Positions 10,847-19,037 of a DNA stretch of 64,000 nucleotides are shown here, piece by piece (within the stretch, counting starts at the first letter, position 1; each line of letters opens with the position of its first letter). Under the pieces are notes generated by a model, which saw nothing but the letters and a program-made list of their open reading frames with translations, was not told where the DNA came from and searched no databases. The translations under genes and the position numbers were made by a program. This DNA is from an uncultured Kushneria sp. GTDB lineage: Bacteria; Pseudomonadota; Gammaproteobacteria; Pseudomonadales; Halomonadaceae. The stretch lies in assembly GCF_947497025.1 (NCBI RefSeq), contig NZ_CANMFC010000005.1:248001-312000 (forward strand). The letters run 5' to 3'.

Positions 10847-10924
10847 GTTGTTCAGGATCCATCGAGTCAGGGATTGGCGCCATTCAGCGCCAATAAAGTT
10901 CCATTATTATTGTTAAACGTTGCC

Positions 10925-11644
10925 ATGTTCGCCAATTCCACGCCGGTACACTCCTCGCAGGCAGACCTGCATCCCGACCTCTCTCATCATGTCCAGCGTG
11001 CGCTCGATAATGACTGGCAGCGGCCCATTGCCGAGCATACCCGGACGGCCTTTGAGAAGGCGCAGCGGTTTTATCAGGCGCATGGCGGGCCGCTGATTCT
11101 GGATGCAGGCTGCGGCACGGGCCGCTCGACCCGTCAGCTGGCCCGATATTATCCACACGCCTGCGTTCTGGGCATCGATCGCAGCGCCGATCGCCTGTCG
11201 CGCGATTACTCTCGGGAACTGGGCGCCTTTCCCGACAACGCCCTGCTGGTGCGCGCCGATCTGGTCGATTTCTGGCGGCTGGCGCATCTGGCCGGCTGGC
11301 AGCCGGTCCGGCATTGCATCTTTTATCCCAACCCTTATCCCAAGGCATCACAGCTCAAAAGACGCTGGCATGCCCATCCCGTCTTTCCTGTTGTTCTGGC
11401 GCTGGGCGGGGTACTTGAGCTACGCAGTAACTGGCAGATCTATGTCGAAGAGTTTGCCTGCGCCGTAACACTAATCACGGGGCAAAAGCCTGGCGTCGAG
11501 AAACTGTCGCTGACGCCGGAGAGCGATTTCATCAGTGCCTTTGAACACAAGTACTTCGACAGCGGACATTCCCTGTGGCGGCTCCAGTGTGCGCTGGGGG
11601 TGCCAGCCCTGCCGGCGACCGTTCGTCCTGCCCACCCCATCTGA
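10925..11644 (+). CDS. SAM-dependent methyltransferase, divergent TrmB-like paralogue
   Basis: 239 residues. A Rossmann methyltransferase with SAM motif I LDAGCGTGRST at about residue 60 and motif II LGIDRS. Later segments follow tRNA (m7G46) methyltransferase TrmB: the YPNPYPK loop with downstream KRRW corresponds to TrmB FPDPWPK...KRR, and LRSNWQIYVEEF to the TrmB xTDxxxYxE region. The aspartate of the PDPW motif is Asn here. It may therefore be a paralogue with another substrate rather than the true TrmB. The start is ATG 10925; there is no clear Shine-Dalgarno sequence. It is followed twelve bases later by the SMR exporter gene. Confidence 0.65.
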   Translation: MFANSTPVHSSQADLHPDLSHHVQRALDNDWQRPIAEHTRTAFEKAQRFYQAHGGPLILDAGCGTGRSTRQLARYYPHACVLGIDRSADRLSRDYSRELGAFPDNALLVRADLVDFWRLAHLAGWQPVRHCIFYPNPYPKASQLKRRWHAHPVFPVVLALGGVLELRSNWQIYVEEFACAVTLITGQKPGVEKLSLTPESDFISAFEHKYFDSGHSLWRLQCALGVPALPATVRPAHPI

Positions 11645-11656
11645 AAGGAGGATGTC

Positions 11657-11986
11657 ATGCCCTGGCTCTACCTGATTCTGGCCATCTGTGCTGAAGTGAT
11701 CGCCACCAACGCCCTCAAGGCCTCCGAGACCTTTAGCCGGCTCGGCCCCAGCCTGATCACGGTTGTGGGCTACGGGCTGGCGTTCTATCTGCTGTCGCTG
11801 GTCTTTAAAACCATGCCAGTGGGCGTGGCCTACGCCGTCTGGGCGGGGCTCGGCATGGTGCTGACGCTGCTGGTGGCCATGGCCCTCTTTGGTGAACGTC
11901 CCGACGTGCCCGCCATGCTGGGCGTGGCGCTGATCATTGCCGGTGTGGTCGTGCTGCAGTGCTTTTCGAAAATGAGCGCCCAGTAA
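11657..11986 (+). CDS. SMR-family small multidrug/guanidinium exporter
   Basis: 109 residues with four membrane helices. The essential glutamate Glu13 is in the first helix (ICAEVIATN), and the VAYAVWAGLG signature with its tryptophan is in helix 3, as in EmrE and SugE. The carrier works as a dimer that swaps protons for cationic drugs or guanidinium. Substrate class cannot be decided by eye. A very strong AAGGAGG precedes the ATG. It follows the methyltransferase gene closely and is probably in the same transcript. Confidence 0.9.
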   Translation: MPWLYLILAICAEVIATNALKASETFSRLGPSLITVVGYGLAFYLLSLVFKTMPVGVAYAVWAGLGMVLTLLVAMALFGERPDVPAMLGVALIIAGVVVLQCFSKMSAQ

Positions 11987-12089
11987 GCCTGTAAAAAATC
12001 GTGGATCGCGGCGGCGCGCATTGCCACGGTACAGGCATGCCCATTACTCTGAGGCTTAAACAAGCTGCCCATGGAACAGGGAATCCTTC

Positions 12090-13577
12090 ATGCCTGCAAG
12101 GTTTACTGCCGTAGGCGTTTATCGTCCGGCTGTCTTACGTCTTTTGTCCTGCCTGCTGTTTTCTCCCCTGATCCTGATGGCCGGGCTGACCCTGGCCATG
12201 CAGGCCCGTGCCGAGGGCTTCCCCGCGACAGGGGCGCTGGCGGAAAAGGGCTTTGTGGTGGGGGCTCAGGCGCGTCTTCTAGACAGCGGTGAGACGCTAG
12301 GCAGCATTGCGCCCGATCAGCAGATGACGCCGGCATCGGTATCGAAGCTTTACACGGCGGCGGCGGCGCTAAAGCAGTGGGGGCCGCAAAAGCGCTTTAC
12401 GACCGAGCTTCGCAGCAGCGGCGCCATCGTGGATGGCGTGCTCAAGGGCGACCTGATGCTCGATGGCGGCGGCGACCCGGGCATGACCAGCGAGGACTAC
12501 TGGCTGCTGGTACAGGGATTGGCAAGCCGCGGCATCCGTCGCATTGATGGTCGCGTGCTGGCCAGCCAGTGGCGCTTCGGGCCGGTGACCTGCGTGACCA
12601 CGGATCGCTGTGATGCCCGCACACGGACCCGACATGCCTTCGATGCCCAGCTTACCTCCACGGCAGTCGATTTTGCCACCTGGTGCATGCGCGTCATGCC
12701 GGGAGATGCCGAAGGCGTACCGGCGAGAGTCACCAACTGCGCAGGGCCCACGCCCCTGACAAGGGTCGACAATCGTGTCACGACCGTGGCCCAGGGCAAT
12801 ACCGGCATCAGCGCCGAGCGAACGACCGTCAACGGCGAAGACATCATGGTGATCTCCGGGCAGATTCGGCTGGGCAGCGCGCCCAGCAATGTCTATCGCT
12901 CCAGTGCCGATCCGACCGAGCAAACACTCAAGACGCTTGAGTCGCTCATGAACGATGCCGGCATTGCGGTGACCGGGGGCTTTGCCGCCACCTCGACCCC
13001 CCCTGGCGATAACACGCAGGTGCTGTCCGCTGTCGAGGGCAAGCCGCTGCAGGAGCAGCTGCTGCGCATGCTCAATTACTCCAACAACTTCATGGCCGAT
13101 GTACTGGCCCTGGATCTGGTGAACGGCACACCCACCCTGCAGAGTGCCGGGTCGACGCTGGATGCGTTTGCCAACGATATCCCCGGACATGGTCCGGTCA
13201 AACTGCGCTCCGGCAGCGGCCTGACGCCGGAAAGCCAGACCAGCGCCCGCGGCGTTACCGCGCTGCTTGATTACATGTACCACCAGCCGGCGCTCTTTCC
13301 GGTGTTTGTGGCCGGTATGCAGGCGCCCGTCAACGGGCCGATGAACTTCATTCGTCGTGGCAGCGAGCGCTTTCAGCAGAGCGTCATGATCAAGACCGGC
13401 ACGCTCAATGAGCCGGTGCCGGTGCGCGCCGTGGCAGGTTATTTTCGTACGCAGTCAGGCCGCTGGGGCGCCTTTACGGTCATGGTCAATGGACGTGCTC
13501 CCACGCCCTATATCAACTGGACGACCACCCTGGAGGCGGTCGCCAGCGATATCGATGCCATGATTGCCCACCATTGA
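12090..13577 (+). CDS. dacB: D-alanyl-D-alanine carboxypeptidase/endopeptidase (PBP4 type)
   Basis: 495 residues, near the size of E. coli DacB (477). A long signal sequence (about residues 13-41, ending ARA) exports it to the periplasm. The serine-peptidase triad motifs are present in order: S83-V-S-K86, SxN as YSNN near residue 330, and KTGT near residue 434. It trims or cuts peptidoglycan cross-bridges. The spacing of more than 200 residues between SxxK and SxN is the class C insertion domain. The ATG 12090 follows AGGGAATCCTTC. The stop codon lies in an inverted repeat shared with the convergent hydrolase gene. Confidence 0.93.
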   Translation: MPARFTAVGVYRPAVLRLLSCLLFSPLILMAGLTLAMQARAEGFPATGALAEKGFVVGAQARLLDSGETLGSIAPDQQMTPASVSKLYTAAAALKQWGPQKRFTTELRSSGAIVDGVLKGDLMLDGGGDPGMTSEDYWLLVQGLASRGIRRIDGRVLASQWRFGPVTCVTTDRCDARTRTRHAFDAQLTSTAVDFATWCMRVMPGDAEGVPARVTNCAGPTPLTRVDNRVTTVAQGNTGISAERTTVNGEDIMVISGQIRLGSAPSNVYRSSADPTEQTLKTLESLMNDAGIAVTGGFAATSTPPGDNTQVLSAVEGKPLQEQLLRMLNYSNNFMADVLALDLVNGTPTLQSAGSTLDAFANDIPGHGPVKLRSGSGLTPESQTSARGVTALLDYMYHQPALFPVFVAGMQAPVNGPMNFIRRGSERFQQSVMIKTGTLNEPVPVRAVAGYFRTQSGRWGAFTVMVNGRAPTPYINWTTTLEAVASDIDAMIAHH

Positions 13578-13598
13578 GGCCGGGTCCGACCTCAATGG
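13571..13598. terminator. Inverted repeat covering both stop codons of a convergent gene pair
   Basis: CCATTGAGG (13571-13579) and CCTCAATGG (13590-13598) form a perfect 9-bp stem with a 10-base loop. It holds the TGA stop of dacB and, on the other strand, the TGA of the metallo-hydrolase. There is no U-tract, so termination is plausible but unproven. Confidence 0.45.
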
Positions 13599-14413
13599 TC
13601 GGGCATCGCCTGTTCCTCGAAGTTGTCGAGCAGATGGCGCAGTCCGTTTCGCAATGACTCTCCCGACATGACCCGGCCATGGCCGGTCATGGCCACTTCC
13701 GGTGTCAGCTCCGCCAGTGCCTGGACCGAGCGACGTGCCGCCTCCCAGTCCGGTGTGAAATAGCGCGGCGGGCCGCTGATCTCACGGTGTTGAGTGAACA
13801 CCTGATAAAGCGACTCCTGCCTGACGGTGACGAAGGCGTCGCCGGCCAGCAGGGCGCGGTCCCGGTCGCGAAACAGCGAGACGTGTCCCGGCGCGTGACC
13901 TGGCGTATGCAGCCAGCGCCAGTCGCCAAGAAAGGGGACGCTGCCATCTTCCGGCAGGGGCCGGAGGCGCTCACCCAGATCAACCGGTTCACGGGGGAAA
14001 AAGCCGGCCAGTGAGGGGATGATGCCGCCGCCGGCATGGGTATCGGGCGGAGGGTAGTGCGCCTGCCCGGTGAGATAGGGCAGTTCGAGGGCATGCGCGT
14101 AGACCGGGACATCCCAGTGCTCGGCCAGCTCCACCACGGCGCCCACGTGATCAAAGTGGCCATGGGTGAGGATAATGGCGCGCGGGGGAACATCCTGACC
14201 AAACCGTTCGGCGGCTTCACGAATGATGTCGTCTTCACAGCGGGGCATGCCGGCATCAACGAGCACCCAGTCGCTTCCGGCTGAAGCCCCCACCAGATAG
14301 ACATTCACGATCTGGACCGGATAACAGTATATCTCCGGCAGGGCTTCATATCCCTTGCCGCTGCTCACGGAGGTCAGCGGCAAATGTTTGTCGTGCAATG
14401 GATTGTCGGTCAT
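13592..14413 (-). CDS. Metallo-beta-lactamase-fold hydrolase (glyoxalase II-like)
   Basis: 273 residues, cytoplasmic. The zinc signature HGHFDHVG (HxHxDH) is near residue 84, the second metal-site region is HTPGHAPGH and the bridging Asp is in LLAGDAFVT. Late in the chain there is GHG as the last metal ligand. This arrangement is that of glyoxalase II and related thioesterases or lactonases; no substrate can be named. The ATG at 14413 follows a GGGAG about ten bases upstream. It stands alone between dacB (convergent) and dgkA (divergent). Confidence 0.8.
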   Translation of the reverse strand: MTDNPLHDKHLPLTSVSSGKGYEALPEIYCYPVQIVNVYLVGASAGSDWVLVDAGMPRCEDDIIREAAERFGQDVPPRAIILTHGHFDHVGAVVELAEHWDVPVYAHALELPYLTGQAHYPPPDTHAGGGIIPSLAGFFPREPVDLGERLRPLPEDGSVPFLGDWRWLHTPGHAPGHVSLFRDRDRALLAGDAFVTVRQESLYQVFTQHREISGPPRYFTPDWEAARRSVQALAELTPEVAMTGHGRVMSGESLRNGLRHLLDNFEEQAMPDH

Positions 14414-14626
14414 GGTGACGTCGCTCCCTGATGGACTTTTCCACAGCCTGGCAGCTCAGGCGGCGGGAGCGCCATAACATTCGACAGGTTTTGAACAGTA
14501 TCTTTTGATGCGCGGGCGTGTCCTGGTCGTGGCCCCCTGGTCCACTGCTTTGGTAGGATGCCTCCTTCCCCTTAAAGATGGCAGGTTGCCTGCAATGCCT
14601 GTGATCCATGGACAGGAAACCACTGC

Positions 14627-14995
14627 ATGAAGCCCGCGCATACCGGTATCAAGCGGCTATTTTACTCCACTCGCTACTCCTGGAAAGGACTGACGGCGGC
14701 CTGGTGCAATGAGGCGGCCTTTCGCCAGGAATTGATCGTGACCGTATTGTTGCTGCCGGCTACCTTCTGGCTGGGACAGTCGCTGCTGGAGTGGCTTTTA
14801 TTGATAGGCAGTGCTGTGCTGGTGATGGCAGTGGAGCTGCTTAATTCTGCCGTGGAGACCGTGGTGGATCGCATTGGCGTTGAGCATCACGAACTCTCCG
14901 GACGTGCCAAGGACCTTGGGTCGGCCGCCGTTTTTCTCAGTGTCCTGTTTGCCTTTCTGGTCTGGGGCAGCCTGCTGGTGGTGCGCCTGGTCTGA
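14627..14995 (+). CDS. dgkA: Diacylglycerol kinase
   Basis: 122 residues, exactly the length of E. coli DgkA, with three membrane helices. It phosphorylates diacylglycerol to phosphatidate, recycling the lipid released when membrane-derived oligosaccharides are made. The signature ELLNSAVETVVDR is present, along with N-terminal RLFYSTRYSWKGL and the EAAFRQE segment. The start is ATG 14627. It is monocistronic and closed by a strong terminator. Confidence 0.95.
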   Translation: MKPAHTGIKRLFYSTRYSWKGLTAAWCNEAAFRQELIVTVLLLPATFWLGQSLLEWLLLIGSAVLVMAVELLNSAVETVVDRIGVEHHELSGRAKDLGSAAVFLSVLFAFLVWGSLLVVRLV

Positions 14996-15042
14996 TTGGC
15001 GACTTTTTTCTTCTTCCTTTCAGGTTTGTCTCTTCTAAACAA

Positions 15043-15077
15043 AAGGGCCCGAGGTATCTCGCCTCGGGCCCTTTTTT
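15043..15077 (+). terminator. Rho-independent terminator after dgkA
   Basis: AAGGGCCCGAGG-tatctcg-CCTCGGGCCCTT followed by TTTTT: a 12-bp stem with T-run, about 50 bases past the stop. Confidence 0.93.
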
Positions 15078-15176
15078 GTCAATGCTACTGCCCGAAGAGC
15101 ATCTGTCATGCAGTCAGATCATGCCCCTATGTTTATTTGTTGATTGCAAGCTCGCCCTCAAAGGCTTTGGATAGAC

Positions 15177-15246
15177 CGGGTATTCCGGTGTGGCATGGGT
15201 GCCATATCGCCACGACGATGGCACGGCAATATCCCCGGAATACCCG
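15177..15246. repeat. Nested inverted repeat upstream of the BCCT gene
   Basis: Perfect 12-bp arms CGGGTATTCCGG (15177-15188) and CCGGAATACCCG (15235-15246) enclose a second inverted repeat GTGCCAT (15199-15205) / ATGGCAC (15218-15224). A transcript would fold into a two-tier hairpin ending 42 bases before the BCCT start codon. It may be a cis-regulatory RNA, an operator or a small palindromic repeat element. Confidence 0.6.
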
Positions 15247-15288
15247 AGTCATGCAGGACACATAACGATAAATTACGGGTAAACCGCT

Positions 15289-16946
15289 ATGACACACTCC
15301 ATTCGACCATGGGTCTTCTGGCCCGTGTTTCTGGTGTTACTGGCCGCCGTCATCACAAGCTTTATCAACATGGATGGCTTTGTCAGCGTTGCCGGTTCAC
15401 TCAACGATTTCGTCCTCGGCCATTTTTCATGGCTTTTCAGCCTGGGCAGCTTCTATCTGCTGGTGCTGGGCGCCATCATCTATGTCTCGCCGCTGGGGCG
15501 CATTCGCATTGGTGGGGCGCGCGCCACGCCACTGCTCTCAAGGCTTCGCTGGTTTTCGATTACCCTTTGCACCACGCTGGCCGTCGGCATCCTTTTCTGG
15601 ACCACCTCCGAGCCGCTGTATCATTTTCACGGGCCCGCACCGGGACTCGGCATTGAACCTGCCTCATCCGATGCCGCACGCTTTGCCATCTCCAGCATGT
15701 TCCTGCACTGGACGTTTACCCCGTATGCCATTTATGCCGTGCCCGCCCTGATCTTTGCGCTGGTGTGCCCGCCCTGATCTTTGCGCTGGTGTTTTATAAC
15801 CGCCGCCAGCGTTTTTCGATCGCCAGCTTTTTTGAGCCGCTCTTTGGCCGCGCGCGCGTGCGCCGGGTCGGCGGGCTGATCGATGCCGTGGCACTTTATG
15901 CGCTGGTGGCCGGTATGGCGTCATCGCTGGGTACCGGCACGCTGACCATCACCGGTGGGCTCAACGGCTATATCGGGGGGGAGACCAACCCCTGGAAACT
16001 GGGCATCGTGACGGCCCTGATTGTGACCACCTTTGTGATTTCGGCCGCGACCGGCCTCCAGCGCGGCATTGCAAGGCTGTCATCGCTCAATGCCTGGCTT
16101 TTGCTGGTAGTGGGCGTTTTTACATTGGTTACGGGACCCACGCTCTACATGCTGGGGCTCGGGGTAGAGTCGATCGGAACCTATCTGGATAATTTTGTCT
16201 CGAAAAGCCTTTACACCGGTACGGCGGCCGAAGACAGCTGGGCGCAGTCCTGGAGCATCTTCTACTGGGCGGTGTGGTTTGCCTGGGCGCCGGTCACCTC
16301 GCTGTTTCTGGGCCGCATTTCGCGCGGCTATACGGTGCGCGAGTTTCTCAATATCAATCTGATCTTTCCGTCGCTGTGTGCCATGGCCTGGATCATTATC
16401 TTCTCGACCAGTGCATTGCACCTGGACATGGCGGAGAACTCGAAGCTTTACGCCATTCTCAATGACAGTGGCATCGAGCAGGTGCTTTACAGTTTCTTTG
16501 GCGAGCTGCCGCTTTCGGGCATCACCGTGCCACTTTTGCTCTTTATTGCCTTCATCTCCTATGTCACGGCGGCCGACTCCAATACCGATGCCATCGGCAA
16601 TCTGTGTACCCGCGGACTGACAGCCGATTCCGACATGGGCAGCTCCCTGCCCATGAAGGTGGTCTGGGGCATGGTCATCGGTACCGTCTCCTGGGTCATG
16701 ACCAGCTTTGTCGGCATCGAGGGCGTGAAAATGCTCTCCAACCTTGGCGGTCTGCCGGCCATGCTGATGATTCTGCTGGCCAGCGTCTCGATCTGGCGCT
16801 GGATTGGCGACCCGCCACGAATCAATGAGCCGCCCCTGTTTGAACGGGTGGCCGATCAGTTCTCGGAAAGTCTCGGCGCCGAGAGTACGGCCTCCGCTGC
16901 GGCGATAGACAACTCGACGTCCACGACCGACAGGGTAGTGAAATAA
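15289..16946 (+). pseudogene. BCCT-family transporter, interrupted by a 26-bp tandem duplication
   Basis: The family imports quaternary amines and related compounds (betaine, choline, carnitine, ectoine) with Na+ or H+. The reading frame from ATG 15289 is intact to residue 150, then the second copy of a 26-bp duplication shifts it to a TGA at 15775. Removing one copy restores VPALIFALVFYNRRQRF and a full carrier of about 543 residues. Downstream the family features are clear: glycine-rich SSLGTGTLTITGG, tryptophan-rich FYWAVWFAWAPV and GRISRGYTVREF. The distal frame opens with a GTG at 15765, so a split protein by restart is possible. The stop overlaps the ATG of the hydrolase gene (TAATG). 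Confidence 0.88.
15739..15790 (+). repeat. Perfect 26-bp tandem duplication inside the BCCT gene
   Basis: The unit at 15739-15764 (beginning GTGCCCGCCCTGATC) is repeated without any change at 15765-15790. Because 26 is not a multiple of three, it shifts the frame. Lack of divergence between copies suggests it is recent; RecA-independent slippage could delete it again. Confidence 0.97.
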
Positions 16947-18970
16947 TGCAGATCAGGGATGACTTTCCCCATCGCGTACGCGACATCGACAACGCCTGGA
17001 TCACGCTTGCCGATGGCACCCGCCTGGCGGCGCGTCTCTGGCTGCCGGAGGATGCCGAGCAGCATCCGGTGCCGGCGATTCTGGAATATCTGCCGTACCG
17101 AAAGCGTGATGGCACGGCAGTGCGAGATGAGCTGACGCATCCGTATCTTGCCGGGCATGGCTACGCCTGTGTCCGGGTCGATATGCGCGGTAACGGCGAA
17201 TCCGACGGGCTGATGCAGGATGAGTATGCCCCACAGGAGCAGGCCGACGGACTTGAGGTCATCGACTGGATTGCCGCCCAGCCCTGGTGCAATGGCAGGC
17301 TTGGCATGATGGGCATTTCATGGGGGGGCTTTAACAGTCTGCAGCTGGCCGCGCTGCGACCGGAGCCGCTCAAGGCGATCATCACACTGTGCTCCACGGA
17401 TGATCGTTACGCCGATGATATCCACTACAAGGGCGGCAACATGCTGCTTGAAAATCTCGGCTGGGCGGCGACCATGCTGAGTTTTTCGGCGGCCGTGCCG
17501 GACCCGCAGCTGGTCGGAGAGCGCTGGCGCGAGATGTGGCTCAATCGGCTTGAAAACATGCCATTGCTGGCGGAAACATGGCTTTCTCACCAGCATCGTG
17601 ACGCGTACTGGCAGCATGGTTCGGTGTGTGAACGCTACGGTGATATCACGGCGGCGGTCTATGCCATCAGCGGCTGGGGCGATGCCTACATGAACGCGAT
17701 CCCGCGCATGATGGAACATCTCACCTGTCCCAAAAAGGCACTGGTGGGCCCCTGGATTCACAAGTATCCGCACTTTGCGATTCCTGATCCGGCCATCGGT
17801 TTTCTGCAGGAGGCGCTGCGCTGGTGGGATTACTGGTTGAAGGAGATCGACACCGGCATCATGGAGGAACCCGAATGCACCTTTTATCTACAGGACGGTT
17901 TGCCGCCGGCACCGAAGTATGACGTGCGCCCGGGGCAGTGGGTGCATACCCATGGCTGGCCGGCCTCGGGAGACGAGGTCGAGACGACCACGCTGATTCT
18001 GGGCGACCACGGTCTGGTCGCGTACGGCGAGCTGAGTGAGTCGCGCCGAATTACCTCGCCGCTGACGGCCGGGTCGCTGCAGGGAGAGTACATCGGGCTC
18101 TGGTATGGCGCTGACTTCCCGCCTGATCAGCGTCGCGATGACGGGCTGGCGCTGATCTTTGACTCGACGCCATGGCAGGATGGTGTCGAGATTCTGGGTC
18201 AGCCAACCATTGAGGTGTCACTGGCCAGTGACACCGACTGCGGTCAGCTCAATGTACGGTTGTGTGACGTTTCGCCCGACGGCGAAAGCGCGCTGATCAC
18301 CTATGGCACGCTCAATCTCAATCTGCGTCATGATCCCGGCATGATCGAGCCGCCCGTACCGGGTCAACCCATGCCGATCCGTCTGCCGATGGATCTGATC
18401 GGTTATCGCCTGCCGCCGGGTCATCGCCTGCGTGTGGCGCTCTCCAGTGCCAGCTTTCCGCTGGTCTGGTCACCGAAAAGACGCTCGGATCTGACCCTGC
18501 TGGCCGGGACGCCGCGACTGGCGCTGCCCGTCTCCAGGGCCCCACATGTCGACATGCCGTTCGAACCGCCCGAGGCGGCCACGCCCTGCCGGCTGGAAAC
18601 CCTGCGCGCGGGTGCGCCCAGACGCACCATCAGCGAGGATGTGGGCAGCGGTGAGGTCAGCGTGATCGTGGAGGATGACATGGGCGACGTGCGCTTTCTC
18701 GATCACGGCCTCAGGGTCGATCAGCGCGCGCGAGAGGTCTATACCAGCCATCCGGCGGATGCCACGAAAACCCGCGCCGATATCGCGTGGACCTACAAGG
18801 CGAGTCGCGATGAGGGGGACGGGCAGTTCTCGGTGACAGTGGAAAGCCGTTATCAGCTTCGCTGTGATGAAGAGAATTTCTATCTGAGTGCTTCGCAGGT
18901 GGCGCGTGAAGGCGAGCAGGTCGTCAGTGATCGCCACTGGTCGCATACGCTGCCGCGAACGGCAATCTGA
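16946..18970 (+). CDS. CocE/NonD-family alpha/beta hydrolase
   Basis: 674 residues. The N-terminal alpha/beta-hydrolase domain (about 1-310) has the CocE opening WITLADGTRLAARLWLP, the nucleophile elbow GISWGG with Ser125, and conserved EYLPYRKRDGT. A helical cap and a C-terminal jelly-roll domain (about 370-560) complete the X-Pro dipeptidyl-peptidase-like layout. Members cleave esters or acyl-peptide bonds. There is no signal peptide, so it acts in the cytoplasm. The ATG overlaps the BCCT stop codon (TAATG), so the hydrolase is translationally coupled to the carrier and presumably processes what it imports. A LysR gene follows. Confidence 0.88.
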   Translation: MQIRDDFPHRVRDIDNAWITLADGTRLAARLWLPEDAEQHPVPAILEYLPYRKRDGTAVRDELTHPYLAGHGYACVRVDMRGNGESDGLMQDEYAPQEQADGLEVIDWIAAQPWCNGRLGMMGISWGGFNSLQLAALRPEPLKAIITLCSTDDRYADDIHYKGGNMLLENLGWAATMLSFSAAVPDPQLVGERWREMWLNRLENMPLLAETWLSHQHRDAYWQHGSVCERYGDITAAVYAISGWGDAYMNAIPRMMEHLTCPKKALVGPWIHKYPHFAIPDPAIGFLQEALRWWDYWLKEIDTGIMEEPECTFYLQDGLPPAPKYDVRPGQWVHTHGWPASGDEVETTTLILGDHGLVAYGELSESRRITSPLTAGSLQGEYIGLWYGADFPPDQRRDDGLALIFDSTPWQDGVEILGQPTIEVSLASDTDCGQLNVRLCDVSPDGESALITYGTLNLNLRHDPGMIEPPVPGQPMPIRLPMDLIGYRLPPGHRLRVALSSASFPLVWSPKRRSDLTLLAGTPRLALPVSRAPHVDMPFEPPEAATPCRLETLRAGAPRRTISEDVGSGEVSVIVEDDMGDVRFLDHGLRVDQRAREVYTSHPADATKTRADIAWTYKASRDEGDGQFSVTVESRYQLRCDEENFYLSASQVAREGEQVVSDRHWSHTLPRTAI

Positions 18971-19037
18971 CCCGGCTCCTGCCCACCGGGACGAGCATGC
19001 TATGCTGGTCGGCTCCCGGTGTCGCGAGCGTTATTTC

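Noticed and set aside
15765-16946. Separate 393-residue transporter gene from GTG
   Set aside because: The GTG is created by the 26-bp duplication; the product lacks the first helices of the BCCT fold.
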